Origin: Owenia fusiformis
Lineage: Eukaryota > Annelida > Polychaeta > Sabellida > Oweniidae
NCBI GenBank assembly: GCA_903813345.2
Contig: CAIIXF020000007.1
Location: 38,202,759-38,266,758 of the forward strand
DNA: 64,000 nucleotides
Direction: 5' to 3'
Shown here: positions 1 to 11,330 of the stretch, piece after piece
Layout of the letters: each line of letters starts with the position of its first letter
Numbering within the stretch: the first letter of the stretch is position 1
Translations under genes and position numbers: made by a program
Notes under the pieces: generated by a model
Told to the model about the DNA's origin: nothing
Database searches by the model: none
The model's input: the letters and a program-made list of their open reading frames with translations, nothing else

Positions 1-722
1 CATTGGGGAATCTTGGTAACACATATGACAGTAAAGGTGAGTTTGATAAAGCGATTCAATATCACAAGGAGAGTCTTGCCATGGAGAGAACAATAAATGG
101 TGATCATCCTCATCCTGGCATAGCATCTTCATTGGTGAATCTTGGTAACACATACGACAGTAAAGGTGAGTTTGATAAAGCGATTCAATATCACAATGAG
201 AGTCTTGCCATGCAGAGAACAATACATGGTAATCATCCTCATCCTAACATAGCATCTACATTGGTGAATCTTGGTAGCTCATACTATAAAAAGGGCGATC
301 ACACTCAAAGTCTGCAATATTATACACAATCCCTCATCATCCTGAAACAGATCCATGGTGATCAACCTCACCCGGCTATAGCAAGTATATTAAGTAACAT
401 TGGTGTTGTATGTAGTGATACAGGGGACAATGAGAAAGCTTTACAGTACTTTACAGAAGGTCTCGCCATGAAGAGACAGATATATGGTAATCAACCTCAT
501 CCCAACATAGCTTCTACATTACACAACATCGGTATTGTATACGATCGAACACACAAATATGCTGACGCACTCAAGAATTTTTATGAAGCTCGTGGCATGT
601 TGAAAAAGATACACGGTGATAATCCTCATCCTGATTACCAAGTTGTACTTCGTGCTATTAACTCAACAGAACAACTGCTAACGAGATGCATATTCATTAT
701 GTTTGCGTCCATGCACACGTAG
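1..722 (+). CDS. Gene A, C-terminal exon: TPR protein (partial)
   Basis: The reading frame is open from the window edge (codons start at base 3) to a TAG at 720-722. It encodes 43-residue tetratricopeptide repeats of the kinesin-light-chain/nephrocystin-3 type. Each unit has the pattern KAIQYHxESLAMxRxIxG-xHPHPxIASxLxNLGxxYxxKGEFD, and the first two start about 129 bp apart. The last units diverge (QYYTQSLIILKQIHGDQPHP, then a NIGxVY form). The C-terminal tail (FYEARGMLKKIHGDNPHPDY, then a short tail) is the counterpart of the end of gene B at 56343-57406. TPRs are protein-binding solenoids, but the partner here is unknown. The 5' part of the gene lies outside the window, so whether it also has OTU and nucleotidyltransferase domains cannot be seen. 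The frame is intact, so the gene is probably functional. Confidence 0.85.
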   Translation, partial: LGNLGNTYDSKGEFDKAIQYHKESLAMERTINGDHPHPGIASSLVNLGNTYDSKGEFDKAIQYHNESLAMQRTIHGNHPHPNIASTLVNLGSSYYKKGDHTQSLQYYTQSLIILKQIHGDQPHPAIASILSNIGVVCSDTGDNEKALQYFTEGLAMKRQIYGNQPHPNIASTLHNIGIVYDRTHKYADALKNFYEARGMLKKIHGDNPHPDYQVVLRAINSTEQLLTRCIFIMFASMHT

Positions 723-840
723 ACATTGAGATCCTTCTAAAATGGTGTTCCAGCGAATGCATATTTAGACAATATTTAGACATATTTAGATATTTTTAAA
801 ACAAGTACCATCATGTACAACGCTCAAATGTGAACAGGTG

Positions 841-846
841 AATAAA
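841..846 (+). terminator. Poly(A) signal of gene A
   Basis: AATAAA lies about 120 bases after the gene A stop and is followed by a T/GT-rich stretch (TTATTTGTCTAGGGTTTATTT), as expected for a polyadenylation site. This is motif-level evidence only. Confidence 0.5.
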
Positions 847-1204
847 TTAAACCAGAGCTTATTTGTCTAGGGTTTATTTATTTATTCTCCAGCTGTGTAT
901 TTAACAAAATTATATTGATTTTGCTCTGATGATGAACTGCCCAAGAAAACTTAAACATTTTATCTTAGTTGTTTCGAAATTTAAGTTGTTTCAAAACTGA
1001 TCCTTGTGTTCAACATGATTTATTTTTGAAAGCGATGACCTAAAACGTTAATTTATTCTTTTTTCGTTCTTATTTTTTTAGCTCAAATTGATCAGCATCC
1101 ATATTATTTTACAAATTGTTATTTGTCTCGGGACTTTATCTTCGAGAGGAGTTTATCTTCGGGAGAACTTTATCCTCGGGAGGACTTAAGTCCTGTTGTC
1201 GCAC

Positions 1205-1400
1205 AAACCTTCAGGTGTAATAATCTTAATATTTCTGCTATTCTTTAGCATACATATACAGTGAAACCTGTACATCCGAACACCTCTCTTATATTTAGTC
1301 TAGTGTACTGGTATACAAACCTTCAGGTGTAAAATAATTTAAGCATGTGTACTATTCCTTAGAACATATATACAGTGAAACCTGTATATTCGAACACCTC
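1205..1400 (+). repeat. Short tandem array, about 2 units
   Basis: Two imperfect units of about 110-120 bp share ACAAACCTTCAGGTGTAA, CTATTCYTTAG and TACAGTGAAACCTGTAYAT. The same unit is repeated about six times at 57725-58450 in the duplicated flank of gene B. The unit contains a pogo-like terminus (next entry), so the array probably arose from such an element. Confidence 0.6.
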
Positions 1401-1531
1401 TCTTATCCGAACATCTCTCAATGTCGCTACTTTTTCTATGCCATGTTTATAAAACCTTGACATGCAAACACCTGCTAAACTTAGCACTTTTTGCCGGTTT
1501 CAGAGGCGCTCTGAACAGACCGGTTTAACTG
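1373..1531. mobile_element. pogo/Tigger-like MITE
   Basis: A 159 bp element starts CAGTGAAACCTGTATATTCG and ends with the imperfect complement (GAACAGACCGGTTTAACTG). It is flanked by TA on both sides. Termini of the type CAGTGAAACC with a TA target are typical of pogo-type Tc1/mariner elements. It has no coding capacity. Confidence 0.55.
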
Positions 1532-2032
1532 TACTGTTACTCACATGTTTGTGTTATTTTGAATGATATACTTGGAAACGATTTTGATCAATTAAAATTG
1601 GGAAAATTGGGAAACTCGTTGAAATTTGGCTGAAGCCAAAGAGAACGTTGCTATACTGTATTCAATTATTAGATATTAAGCTAAAATATACATTTAGTAT
1701 CTTGTTCATCAGATTTTGTGATTCATGTATTGCATAATATGGTTGTTTTATGTAAATATGCTATATTTGTATTATGGACAATTCTATGTAAATTACACGT
1801 TTTTAATATTTAACTGAACTAGCCTACATGTATAAGGTTAGAAAGGTCCACCGCGCTAAAGAAATGATGTCAATTTTAGATGTTAACCCTTATGCGGGCG
1901 GGGATGGGACAATAAACCAAAAATTGTGTTCTGTGTTACTTTGCTTTAACCTACTTTTGACCTCACTTGTCCTACTTTTTGAGATTTTAGTGATTCTCCC
2001 TCAATAGTTTTGAATGAGTTTTATAACATACT

Positions 2033-2172
2033 GTAACGACCCTTGGGCACGTCCGTCGGGGAGTTGTAGTGTACCGAGCCAGATACTAGACCTAAAATGG
2101 AGTTTGTTAATCCAATACCCCATATGGGAATCGAACCCAGTACCTTCCACTCTCGCGTCAGACTTTTGAGAT
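2033..2172 (-). repeat. tRNA-derived SINE-like sequence
   Basis: Read on the minus strand, a head with GAAGGTACTGGGTTCGATTC carries a good RNA polymerase III B box (GGTTCGATTCC). An unrelated body follows, ending CAAGGGTCGTTACA. The plus-strand end TAACGACCCTTG recurs at 19469, next to another GGGTTCGATT. It looks like a SINE fragment. A cloverleaf cannot be drawn convincingly. Confidence 0.4.
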
Positions 2173-3229
2173 CTTAATAAACCTCTCTCGATAGTTTTGA
2201 ATGAATTTTATAACATGGTAACTTGTATCTCTTCAACTTTGGAAACGCTGGGGATAGGGTCATTCCGACCCCCTCTCCCGTTATTTTATGAAAAAACACG
2301 CTGTCCGCATTAGGGTTGATATTTTTCAAAATTATTTTTTATGTTATTTCAAAATGTCGAAAGTGAGTAAGTTGATTTGGGCATCGAAACCTAAGAAAAT
2401 AAATGCTCATGTAGCGTAAAATTCAGTTAAATATTTAAACCTTGAATTGTAAAAAAAAATTTACAACAGGGTGAGCGCAAACAAACAATATCCAAGTTTT
2501 ATGATAAATATCATAAGATACTAATATTTATTCCATAGTTAGCATGATATTCATAGGATAACATGTGAAAATAAAAACGTTTTTTTGTAATCAGTGGTAA
2601 AATATGATATTTTTGACAAATTTTCACTTAACCATAACATAAGGTTTTTTAGCCATGACATACGACGTCGTATGCGATGGTTTATGGATTTTTGCTACTT
2701 CAGACTCAAAACGAGACTAAGTGTCAACATCGCCGGATCGTTTGGAAATTCAAATTAAATAACTTAATTTCCGACGATTCTGATGATGACTTTAACTATG
2801 GAATAAAAAGAACATCCTCTATTTATCCGATGGATACTAAATATATATGGGGATAACGACACAAGATAATTTTGATATGCGCGTCTTAAATCGTATCCGA
2901 TCCATATGACGTGATATCCAATCGTATCCGACGGATACTATTAAGATTATTTTTTGAAAAAATGTGAAAATGCTGCGCTCACTCGTGGAAATTGACGACA
3001 TCCACTCATGGATAAAAATGGTATCCCTCAAAAAGCATAGGATATCCTCTATATATTCAATCATGCCATGCATTAATATCATTTTAAAGATAAATCATTT
3101 GTTAACAATATGACACCATCCTATTTAAAACTACTACAGTATTTGTTTTTTGTGGAGAATGAGGTGTCATGAGCGAAAAAAAATTATTTACTTCGGACTT
3201 CCAAATTGTTGAGAATCGTTTAATTATTT

Positions 3230-5338
3230 TTTTTATTAATTATCAATTGTGCATTACTCTTAAACAAATGTAGAATGATTCAATCAAACATACTGAGTGC
3301 AGCTGCCGACTGCTAAGTGAAGCAGTAATACAAATAGCTTTTTTATAAATCAATTGTGCATTACTCTTTAAATTTATAATGATCCAATCAAACATATTGA
3401 GTGCAGCTGCCGACTGCTAAGTGAAGCAGTAATACAAATAGCTTTTTTATAAATCAATTGTGCATTACTCTTTAAATTTATAATGATCCAATCAAACATA
3501 TTGAGTGCAGCTGCCGACTGCTAAGTGAAGCAGTAATACAAATAGCTTTTTTATAAATCAATTGTGCATTACTCTTTAAATTTATAATGATCCAATCAAA
3601 CATATTGAGTGCAGCTGCCGACTGCTAAGTGAAGCAGTAATACAAATAGCTTTTTTATAAATCAATTGTGCATTACTCTTAAATAAATCTATAATGACTC
3701 AATCAAACATATTGAGTGCAGCTGTCGACTGCTATGTGAAGCAGTAATACAAATAGCTTTTTTATAAATCAATTGTGCATTACTCTTAAATAAATCTATA
3801 ATGACTCAATCAAACATATTGAGTGCAGCTGCCGACTGCTAAGTGAAGCAGTAATACAAATAGCTTTTTTATAAATCAATTGTGCATTACTCTTAAATAA
3901 ATCTATAATGACTCAATCAAACATATTGAGTGCAGCTGCCGACTGCTAAGTGAAGCAGTAATACAAATAGCTTTTTTATAAATCAATTGTGCATTACTCT
4001 TAAATAAATCTATAATGACTCAATCAAACATATTGAGTGCAGCTGTCGACTGCTATGTGAAGCAGTAATACAAATAGCTTTTTTATAAATCAATTGTGCA
4101 TTACTCTTAAATAAATCTATAATGACTCAATCAAACATATTGAGTGCAGCTGTCGACTGCTAAGTGAAGCAGTAATACAAATAGCTTTTTTATAAATCAA
4201 TTGTGCATTACTCTTAAATAAATCTATAATGACTCAATCAAACATATTGAGTGCAGCTGTCGACTGCTAAGTGAAGCAGTAATACAAATAGCTTTTTTAT
4301 AAATCAATTGTGCATTACTCTTTAAATTTATAATGATCCAATCAAACATATTGAGTGCAGCTGTCGACTGCTAAGTGAAGCAGTAATACAAATAGCTTTT
4401 TTTATAAATCAATTGTGCATTACTCTTAAACAAATGTATAATGATCCAATCAAACATATTGAGTGCAGCTGCCGACTGCTAAGTGAAGCAGTAATACAAA
4501 TAGCTTTTTTATAAATCAATTGTGCATTACTCTTAAATAAATCTATAATGACTCAATCAAACATATTGAGTGCAGCTGTCGACTGCTAAGTGAAGCAGTA
4601 ATACAAATAGCTTTTTTATAAATCAATTGTGCATTACTCTTAAATAAATCTATAATGACTCAATCAAACATATTGAGTGCAGCTGTCGACTGCTATGTGA
4701 AGCAGTAATACAAATAGCTTTTTTATAAATCAATTGTGCATTACTCTTAAATAAATCTATAATGACTCAATCAAACATATTGAGTGCAGCTGTCGACTGC
4801 TAAGTGAAGCAGTAATACAAATAGCTTTTTTATAAATCAATTGTGCATTACTCTTTAAATTTATAATGATCCAATCAAACATATTGAGTGCAGCTGTCGA
4901 CTGCTAAGTGAAGCAGTAATACAAATAGCTTTTTTATAAATCAATTGTGCATTACTCTTAAATAAATCTATAATGACTCAATCAAACATATTGAGTGCAG
5001 CTGCCGACTGCTAAGTGAAGCAGTAATACAAATAGCTTTTTTATAAATCAATTGTGCATTACTCTTAAATAAATCTATAATGACTCAATCAAACATATTG
5101 AGTGCAGCTGCCGACTGCTAAGTGAAGCAGTAATACAAATAGCTTTTTTATAAATCAATTGTGCATTACTCTTAAATAAATCTATAATGACTCAATCAAA
5201 CATATTGAGTGCAGCTGCCGACTGCTAAGTGAAGCAGTAATACAAATAGCTTTTTTATAAATCAATTGTGCATTACTCTTTAAATTTATAATGATCCAAT
5301 CAAACATATTGAGTGCAGCTGCCGACTGCTAAGTGAAG
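3230..5338 (+). repeat. Satellite, 104-107 bp unit, about 20 copies
   Basis: The core of each unit is ATCAATTGTGCATTACTCTT, then CAATCAAACATATTGAGTGC, AGCTGCCGACTGCTAAGTGA and AGCAGTAATACAAATAGCTT. Starts fall 104 bp apart in one subtype (TTTAAATTTATAATGATCC) and 107 bp apart in another (TTAAATAAATCTATAATGACTC). The subtypes are interspersed, which points to unequal exchange. C/T (GCCGACT versus GTCGACT) and A/T (CTAAGTG versus CTATGTG) variants segregate among units. The array stops abruptly at AAGTGAAGGGAAATTC. There is no coding potential. Confidence 0.95.
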
Positions 5339-5388
5339 GGAAATTCGGGAATTCGAATTGAAGTCACTCATCTTCAAACTTGGGGATT

Positions 5389-5411
5389 GTTTATTTTGGT
5401 CCGCCCTGTAT
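5389..5411. mobile_element. mariner-like terminal inverted repeat remnant
   Basis: TTTTGGTCCGCCCTGTATAT just after the satellite resembles the 3' terminus of the intact mariner at 43713 (TTGGCCCACCCTGTATAT), including the TA flank. The matching 5' end is not seen. It may be the end of an element within which the satellite amplified. Confidence 0.4.
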
Positions 5412-5645
5412 ATATGTATACTGTGCATATCTTTATGTACAGTAGATTTCATACATGTACCATTGAATGTATTGTAAATGTAGACGCATTAACCTGTAAT
5501 GTATTGCTTTGATAAAAATTGATTTAATAAATACAGAAAATATGACCCATAGAACCACCTGTTTCGTTAATAACATGCACGTGGTACACCATCTACACAA
5601 GTTTGGTAACCAGAAAACCCTTTTGGATCACTTTTCAAATAATGT

Positions 5646-5846
5646 TTATAATTTGTCATTAGAAATCATCATTTTCTTCAGGTCGGTGCTCAGATATGAC
5701 ATACATTCATGAATGTCATTTACCCCAAGCCCACCCATACGGTTTTTCAAGAATAAGCTCTCCCTTTCAATGTTTGCATTATTTTTACCGATTGAATATA
5801 AAGGGATAAGAAAAAGATTCCTTGGAGTAGCAGTCCCTAGGATCAT
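5646..5846 (-). pseudogene. LINE reverse-transcriptase C-terminal fragment
   Basis: A 66-codon open stretch on the minus strand contains IERESLFLKNRMGGLGVNDI. It resembles the ERxLxxLPxRxGGLGIxxP segment found after the reverse-transcriptase domain of many non-LTR retrotransposons. No catalytic motif is present and the frame closes at both sides. A more decayed copy is at about 59950-60100 in the duplicated flank, so the insertion predates the duplication. The family is assigned from one motif only. Confidence 0.4.
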
Positions 5847-5849
5847 AGA

Positions 5850-8700
5850 AGTTCACGAACAAACTATTCTAAAACGTGTTAAGCGTGATCTATACACACG
5901 GGCTCACGTGTTTTGAGGGCAGCCAAGACGATTGTTTTTCCAAGATTAACATTGAAGATATACGTGTAGATCTTCGGCATGACTAATGTGAAAGAATAAC
6001 AATTTAATGTAACCTTAACTAAAAAAAAAATTACATGTTAATGAGACCATCACCATTTAATCTGACCCAGACCAGTATATGCACCTTTTGCAGTCGAATA
6101 TAAATGATGATTATATGGCCGAATATGATTGTATTTTGTGTGTACCCAGCTTTGAATTGAAAACTTGTCTTTGACTGGATATTTATTACATCTGGTATCA
6201 TTGATACGATTGTGTCGTTCGCTTTTTCAATTCGCGATAAGATATTATTCTCCAACATGTGATTTTCACATAGGGTCAAGATTGCAGTTAAAATCCAATT
6301 TAGGACCATTTCAACGTTTCATTTCATAATTAATATATTCAAGGGCATATCTAGCTCAGCGAAACAGTGCTCAGTGTTCATTGGAGTCTTGTCCAGCTTG
6401 CCGTTACAAGATAATGATACGGTGACCACATCGTTTTTGAGATAACGGAATCTGGAGAGAACTACCAGTGTAACGCTACCTGTTTCAGAAAAAATATTTT
6501 GCTCTTCAGTCTCGAAATTCAATCCGCCATCTCTAAAAATGCTGTTTCTAACCAAACTTGTAAATGTTTCCTGATAGATTAGTACTTACCCTATCGAGAA
6601 TAAACCTTTATTAATTTATCAAACACTAGATTGCGCTGCGACGGGTAAGAAAAGGAGAAAATACTTTTTTATACAGGAAACCAAATAACCAACTTACTAT
6701 ATTCATACCCGCTCCAATCTAGTTGTTCCCTAAGGCTTTACCTTCCGTTATCGATTTTCCCACCTTGTGTTAAAGGAGTATATTTAGTATAAGTGTGTCT
6801 TGGAGGGGGATACAAAACGTATTGATGCTAAACCTGTTCCATGGGACAAACTCCATTTCGACATCGAACAAAATATTGGACTTTTGGACACGGACGCCTT
6901 TCTCATTGAATGTGTCATGGAATTGACATAAAAGTATCTGACTCCCGATGAAAACAAATAAAGGAGCTGGGGAACAATCGTTAAACTCACTGTGGAAAAG
7001 TTTGACTTCTATCAAAGTTGAAAACTTCAGCCCTTGGAAATCAAAGATGGCTACTTATGGGGAAATCTCGTACGACAAAGAGGGCGTTACATAGGTGTAA
7101 GTATGACCTTGTCACATGTTGCTCGTTTAATAACAACAATCATGTCATATGTCTATAACCTAAACAACCATAATGAAAAGTACACGGAAACAGACATCTA
7201 CCTTTGGAGGTTAATCTAACACAATTGTAATATTAGTTACATAATATACTCACCTTTCTGTGCACCAACTACACATTGGAGTAATAGACACGACTTTTAA
7301 ATAATGGATTCCTCTTATATAATATACCAGGTCGACAGCAAGACATTAAAACATATTTGGACATGAGTGAAAGCGTAAAATGTATTTGAGCACTAGAAGT
7401 TAAGCTTCGTGTTTTAAGAGGACTTGAATGTGAATGCGGGGATCGCTTCTCTCTCAATGATTTACTAGCCCTAATGGCTAAAAAGATATTCATATAACAT
7501 TTTTTATAAGCAATTGATCATAACTAATGTGCTTGAATTACTTAATTTAGTTCGTATTCATTCAAGAGCTTAGTTGATAAAATGTCGATAAGAGAGACAT
7601 TCGGTTACCTTCGTATCGTCAATTGAATCTTGATCATCATATTTATCTTCGTGATATCAAGATCCAATATACTTATTTCCTGAAAGAAAGACACAAGATT
7701 AAAACATACTGATTAAGACAAAGTTCTTAGAAACGTTGCTTTCTATATCTGATTTTACCTTTATTAAAGATACGAGATAAATATGTCAGGTATGCCAACC
7801 GGATTATTTTGTTTATTTAGGGGATTAATTTCAGATTTTAGGAATGATTCGAGGTTTGAAGATCTTAATCCTACCGGATTCTGGGCATGCTTGGTAGTTT
7901 AAGACACCCATTAAGCATTTCCGTCCTCAAATCGGTGCTTTTAAGTCCAATCTAAACGATTCAATTCTGTTTGATGGATCGATCTTATATTTTGAGGGAT
8001 GTTTCTTGGTATAAACGTTTAGAACTGACTAGCTTAAAGGAAAAATGTTAAGGGGTTCCGATAAGCTTCCCGTATAAAATGAAAATCTCCCTTTTATAAA
8101 TGTGTGACGATCTATACTGTACCAATGTTATATAAAAGTTAGAGGTGTTGACACAACGACCTCGAGCCTTTGAACCCTTGAGTATTATTCCGGGATCGAG
8201 CCTTTTATACTAAATGGTGAGCAACACCAGAAACGGGCGTTTGATTTGCTAAATGATATGCGTCACCCTTTAAGGCGGACATTTTGCATTTACTATCCCA
8301 AACTTCTTGTTAATAAAGATATGTTTACATGTCACAACCAAAATCGTCGCAAACCGTTTGATGTCAAGATATAAAAAGCTCGAACTGATTATATCCAAAA
8401 CTGTTGATCTAGCAAAAACTCTTCAGTGTAAAAAGTTTGAGTTCGCTTTTATTGTTTCTAGTAATATTGCAATTTTTTCGCAATTTGTAAACAAAACATA
8501 AAGCAAATAAAATTGTCGGTTTTTTAATGCAGTAGTGTTATGTGTGTTAATCATATTCGAGCTACCGCCCTCATTCAAAGTCTAAGAAAATACCCTCGTG
8601 CTAAAATTCTTCAACATTTCATTAAGTCTTGGGTTCACATTCTTGGAAAATTATTTTGCTAATCTTGTGATCTTATAATATTTTCCGACGAAACCGGCTT
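5850..8700. other. Intergenic DNA
   Basis: Stop-rich AT-rich DNA. The part up to about 7220 is shared with 60100-62530. From 7220 to the receptor promoter I see no gene, only short chance ORFs. No repeat or RNA signal stands out. Confidence 0.5.
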
Positions 8701-8707
8701 TTAGCAG

Positions 8708-8717
8708 TATATATAAG
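8708..8717 (+). promoter_or_regulatory. TATA box of the receptor gene
   Basis: TATATATAAG lies 72 bp before the receptor ATG, a spacing compatible with a short 5' UTR. No other TATA-like run lies closer to the start codon. Inferred by motif and position. Confidence 0.55.
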
Positions 8718-8788
8718 ACCAGCATGTCATTCTGAGTGGCATTATCGCTTTGGTGGCTCGGAGTCAAAAGACAATCTCGTTTTGTGAC

Positions 8789-10057
8789 ATGCCGCAGATT
8801 AATACAACGACAGAAGGTAGCTACTTGAACGATACCACTGGTGAAACAGCACTTGAGTATGACAAACTATTGAAACAACATTTTGAATACAGGCTTTCCA
8901 TCGATCTATATATTTACGTCATTCCAATACTTGTGATTCTTGGATGTACAGGGAACTATCTAAGTCTCTTAGTGACCCGGCGTCGACGGATGAGACAACT
9001 TCCAATATGCGCAATCATCTCAGTGTTGGCGTGTGCGGATTCGGGAGTGCTTTTATTCAGTGGAGTTCGGTACTGGATAGGAAAGGTCAGTGGATATGAC
9101 TTAAAGATGTTATCTAACGTGACATGTAAAATATTCGGGGGTTTTGTGTATCACTTTGTGCGACATTACGCATCTGGGCTTGTGGTGCTTATCGCCGCCA
9201 CACGAACCATAGTCGTTTTCATGCCATTGAAAACATCCTCCATCGCAATGGTACGTGTCGTGAAAGTCACGTGTTGCATAGTTGGACTCGTTCTTGTTTG
9301 CATCGACGCATCTTTGTTTTGGATCTATGAACTCATACAAGATCCCATCGAAACAGATGGAAATATAGTTTATCAGACACGTTGCTTTATAAGAGGATCG
9401 ATGCGTTTCATATGGCCTTGGATAGATTTTATGTTGTATTCTCTTGTACCAATGATTCTTTTAACTGCATTAAGCGCTGCTTTGTCCATCAAAGTAATTA
9501 TCACGTTGAGGAATCGCAAGATACTTTTTCAAGTACCTGCACTGCTCTCGATAGATATACCCGTCCCGATGTCCGGTCAAAGACGTTCTTCGCTAATAAC
9601 TGCATCAGCTGTAAGAATAGCTCCACTGGACGATGTTGAGTTAAAATCCGTCAGACGTCTCGATTTACTCAATCTTCCCGATCGCGGATTCGGCATATCC
9701 GATATTGGACCCAGATCAGTCCCTGTTTTATCGCTGCAACCGGCTGTAAGAGAAAACCATAATGAAGTCAACATGATTACAGGGAGAAAACAATCATCTT
9801 CCGACTGGAGGCAGTCTACGATGCCCATTATAATATCTGTTTTCTTTATATTTTGCACAGGCTGCATAGCTGGAATGGAAATCATATATTCCGATATCAC
9901 TGACCGGGAGCCTAGATATATGGCAAAAATTCGACTTGCCCGGACATGTTTCTTTTTGCTTATGTACAGTAATCATAGCATTAACTTTGCCTTGTACCTT
10001 TTAAGTGGTACACACTTCAGAGCAGAAACACTAGCGATGTTCCGTCGGAGAAACTGA
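8789..10057 (+). CDS. Class A (rhodopsin-like) G-protein-coupled receptor
   Basis: An intronless gene of 422 residues. The first ATG in frame (8789) gives an N-terminus with two N-glycosylation sites (NTT, residues 5-7; NDT, 14-16). Seven membrane segments are visible at about 41-63 (with the G-N of TM1 at 55-56), 72-92 (LACAD), 113-146, 156-178, 210-238, 345-367 and 385-405. Cys113 and Cys199 are placed for the conserved TM3-ECL2 disulfide. TM7 has NHSINFALY followed by LLSGTHFR, the form usual in neuropeptide receptors of the FMRFamide/TRH-receptor-like group. The DRY motif is replaced by TRT (138-140) and TM6 lacks CWxP. The third intracellular loop is long (about 105 residues) and Ser/Arg-rich. 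The ligand cannot be told. Receptor at the plasma membrane, signalling through G proteins (family knowledge). Confidence 0.88.
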   Translation: MPQINTTTEGSYLNDTTGETALEYDKLLKQHFEYRLSIDLYIYVIPILVILGCTGNYLSLLVTRRRRMRQLPICAIISVLACADSGVLLFSGVRYWIGKVSGYDLKMLSNVTCKIFGGFVYHFVRHYASGLVVLIAATRTIVVFMPLKTSSIAMVRVVKVTCCIVGLVLVCIDASLFWIYELIQDPIETDGNIVYQTRCFIRGSMRFIWPWIDFMLYSLVPMILLTALSAALSIKVIITLRNRKILFQVPALLSIDIPVPMSGQRRSSLITASAVRIAPLDDVELKSVRRLDLLNLPDRGFGISDIGPRSVPVLSLQPAVRENHNEVNMITGRKQSSSDWRQSTMPIIISVFFIFCTGCIAGMEIIYSDITDREPRYMAKIRLARTCFFLLMYSNHSINFALYLLSGTHFRAETLAMFRRRN

Positions 10058-10086
10058 TTCAGTTGACACACCTGTATAGTACTCAA

Positions 10087-10092
10087 AAATAA
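10087..10092 (+). terminator. Poly(A) signal of the receptor gene
   Basis: AATAAA 30 bases after the TGA stop, in CTCAAAAATAAATTAACG. It is the nearest canonical signal to the stop. Confidence 0.55.
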
Positions 10093-10639
10093 ATTAACGT
10101 TTAATTCATTATGAAAAATGCTTTTTATACTAACAGCACACTAGGAAATGTTAGGTACATCAGTTATTTACAGAACATTCTTGTATACAATTGAGAACTT
10201 CGCGTGAAAAGGTTATAGATCTACATATAGTTCCCTGACAAACCAAACCATGTAGAAGTTAAGTCCTTTAAAACATGAATCACGCGAGAGTAAAGTCACG
10301 TTTGAGTATATTGATCATCATTATGCTTTTATTTCATGGCTTCTTTTCTCTATTTCGCAAATGAATCCATCATGTTTTCAAAAAATGAATTTGATTGTAA
10401 AAGACAATTGTCCAATGCATAATTTGGATTTAAATTTCTCAGACGTCTAGATACATTATCACTTTATATTTTGCTGTCTTGTAGGCTTTAGAGGTGCATA
10501 AGGGCTATCTAGAGTTGTGAAATTATTTAGGAAATGTCGCTTTCGAAATATTGTATAGCCTATCCTCATTTGAGTCAATGTACTATTCACATACATCCAC
10601 GATGATGCTCTGTCACTGCCTCTATCACTGCGGTATTAC

Positions 10640-10735
10640 GTGATATTCCACGAAGCCCGATGAGGCTAGTGAAATATCATATTGTGAAAGTGTCACGGGT
10701 ATTCACCAAAATTGAATTAAATATTTGTTTTATTG
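10640..10735. repeat. Foldback element, partial copy (CCACGAAGCCCGA family)
   Basis: TGATATTCCACGAAGCCCGA, then a near-complement (TAGTGAAATATCATATTGTG), GTGTCACGGGTATTCACC and ATATTTGTTTTATTG. It is related to the fuller copies at 10871-11012 and 37309-37437. The left arm is missing here. Confidence 0.6.
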
Positions 10736-10870
10736 TTCACAGTGTTATATTCTTCACACCCGTTAATGGAATAATAAACTATTGCTGTTAATTAATCGTA
10801 GCAATGTACTCCCGGGGATATATAAAATTAAAATATCAATGGATTAAGTCTATCTTGACTTGTGAATATT

Positions 10871-11012
10871 GAACAAATATTTCACTCTATTGAGGTGAAT
10901 ACCTGTACATCTTTCACAAGTGATATTCCACGAAGCCCGAAGGGCAAGTGGAATATCACCTTGTGAAAGTGCTACGGGTATTCACCGAAAATAGAGTGAA
11001 ATATTTGTTTTA
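10871..11012. repeat. Foldback element (CCACGAAGCCCGA family)
   Basis: A near-palindrome. AAATATTTCACTCTATTGAG, GGTGAATACC, CTTTCACAAGTGATATTCCA is mirrored by TGGAATATCACCTTGTGAAA, GGGTATTCACC and ATAGAGTGAAATATTTG around a short GAAGCCCGAAGGGC centre. RNA or single strands would fold into one long hairpin. It lies immediately outside the left end of the 25 kb element. Confidence 0.7.
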
Positions 11013-11027
11013 TTATATCACTGTCTA

Positions 11028-11330
11028 CACTGGGGAGTATCGTGATGCAACAACACCGTGTTGTTGCATCAAGATGGCCAGACTTCCGGTGATAGATTAC
11101 CGTACGATATTTTGTTTCCCCAATTTAAACCCATTTCTAGGACGAGTTGCTCAATAACCATACACGTGCAGTTAGCGCACGATCTATATTTAAAGAAACT
11201 GTCATTAGTATACATGTACCATCACCAAGAAGCAATAAGTTCACGGTTTTAGTTCCTCACTATTGATGCAACAACACCAAACCGAAGATGCAACAACACT
11301 CCTCTAGATTTGAGCAATGATGCAGCAACA
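11028..11330 (+). repeat. Left terminal inverted repeat with subterminal motifs
   Basis: It begins CACTGGGGAGTATCG and carries repeated GATGCAACAACAC boxes: a perfect palindromic pair at 11043-11069, then direct copies near 11262, 11288 and 11320 (last one GATGCAGCAACAC). Clustered subterminal boxes of this kind are usual transposase-binding sites. Small ORFs here are not coding. Confidence 0.65.

Larger units (their letters stand above)
1..7220 (+). repeat. Segmental duplication, left copy
   Basis: This stretch is collinear with 56343-62530. It shares the TPR exon, the sequence just after the stop (AGACATTGA, then CTTCTAAA and GTTCCAGC), the TACAGTGAAACCT tandem repeats, a block at about 5463-5640 (GTAAATGTAGACGCATTAAC matches 59339 onward), the LINE fragment, and a block at 6794-7215 (TCTTGGAGGGGGATACA matches 62094 onward). 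The left copy alone carries the 104-107 bp satellite. The right copy alone carries the palindrome cluster. Identity is patchy and moderate, so this is an old duplication in direct orientation. Confidence 0.7.

Noticed and set aside
3230-5338. CRISPR-like appearance of a regular array
   Set aside because: The whole 104-107 bp unit is repeated with no unique spacers, and the DNA is animal nuclear DNA.
5713-5916. Plus-strand ORF across the LINE fragment
   Set aside because: The minus strand carries the recognisable GGLG motif; the plus frame is its shadow.
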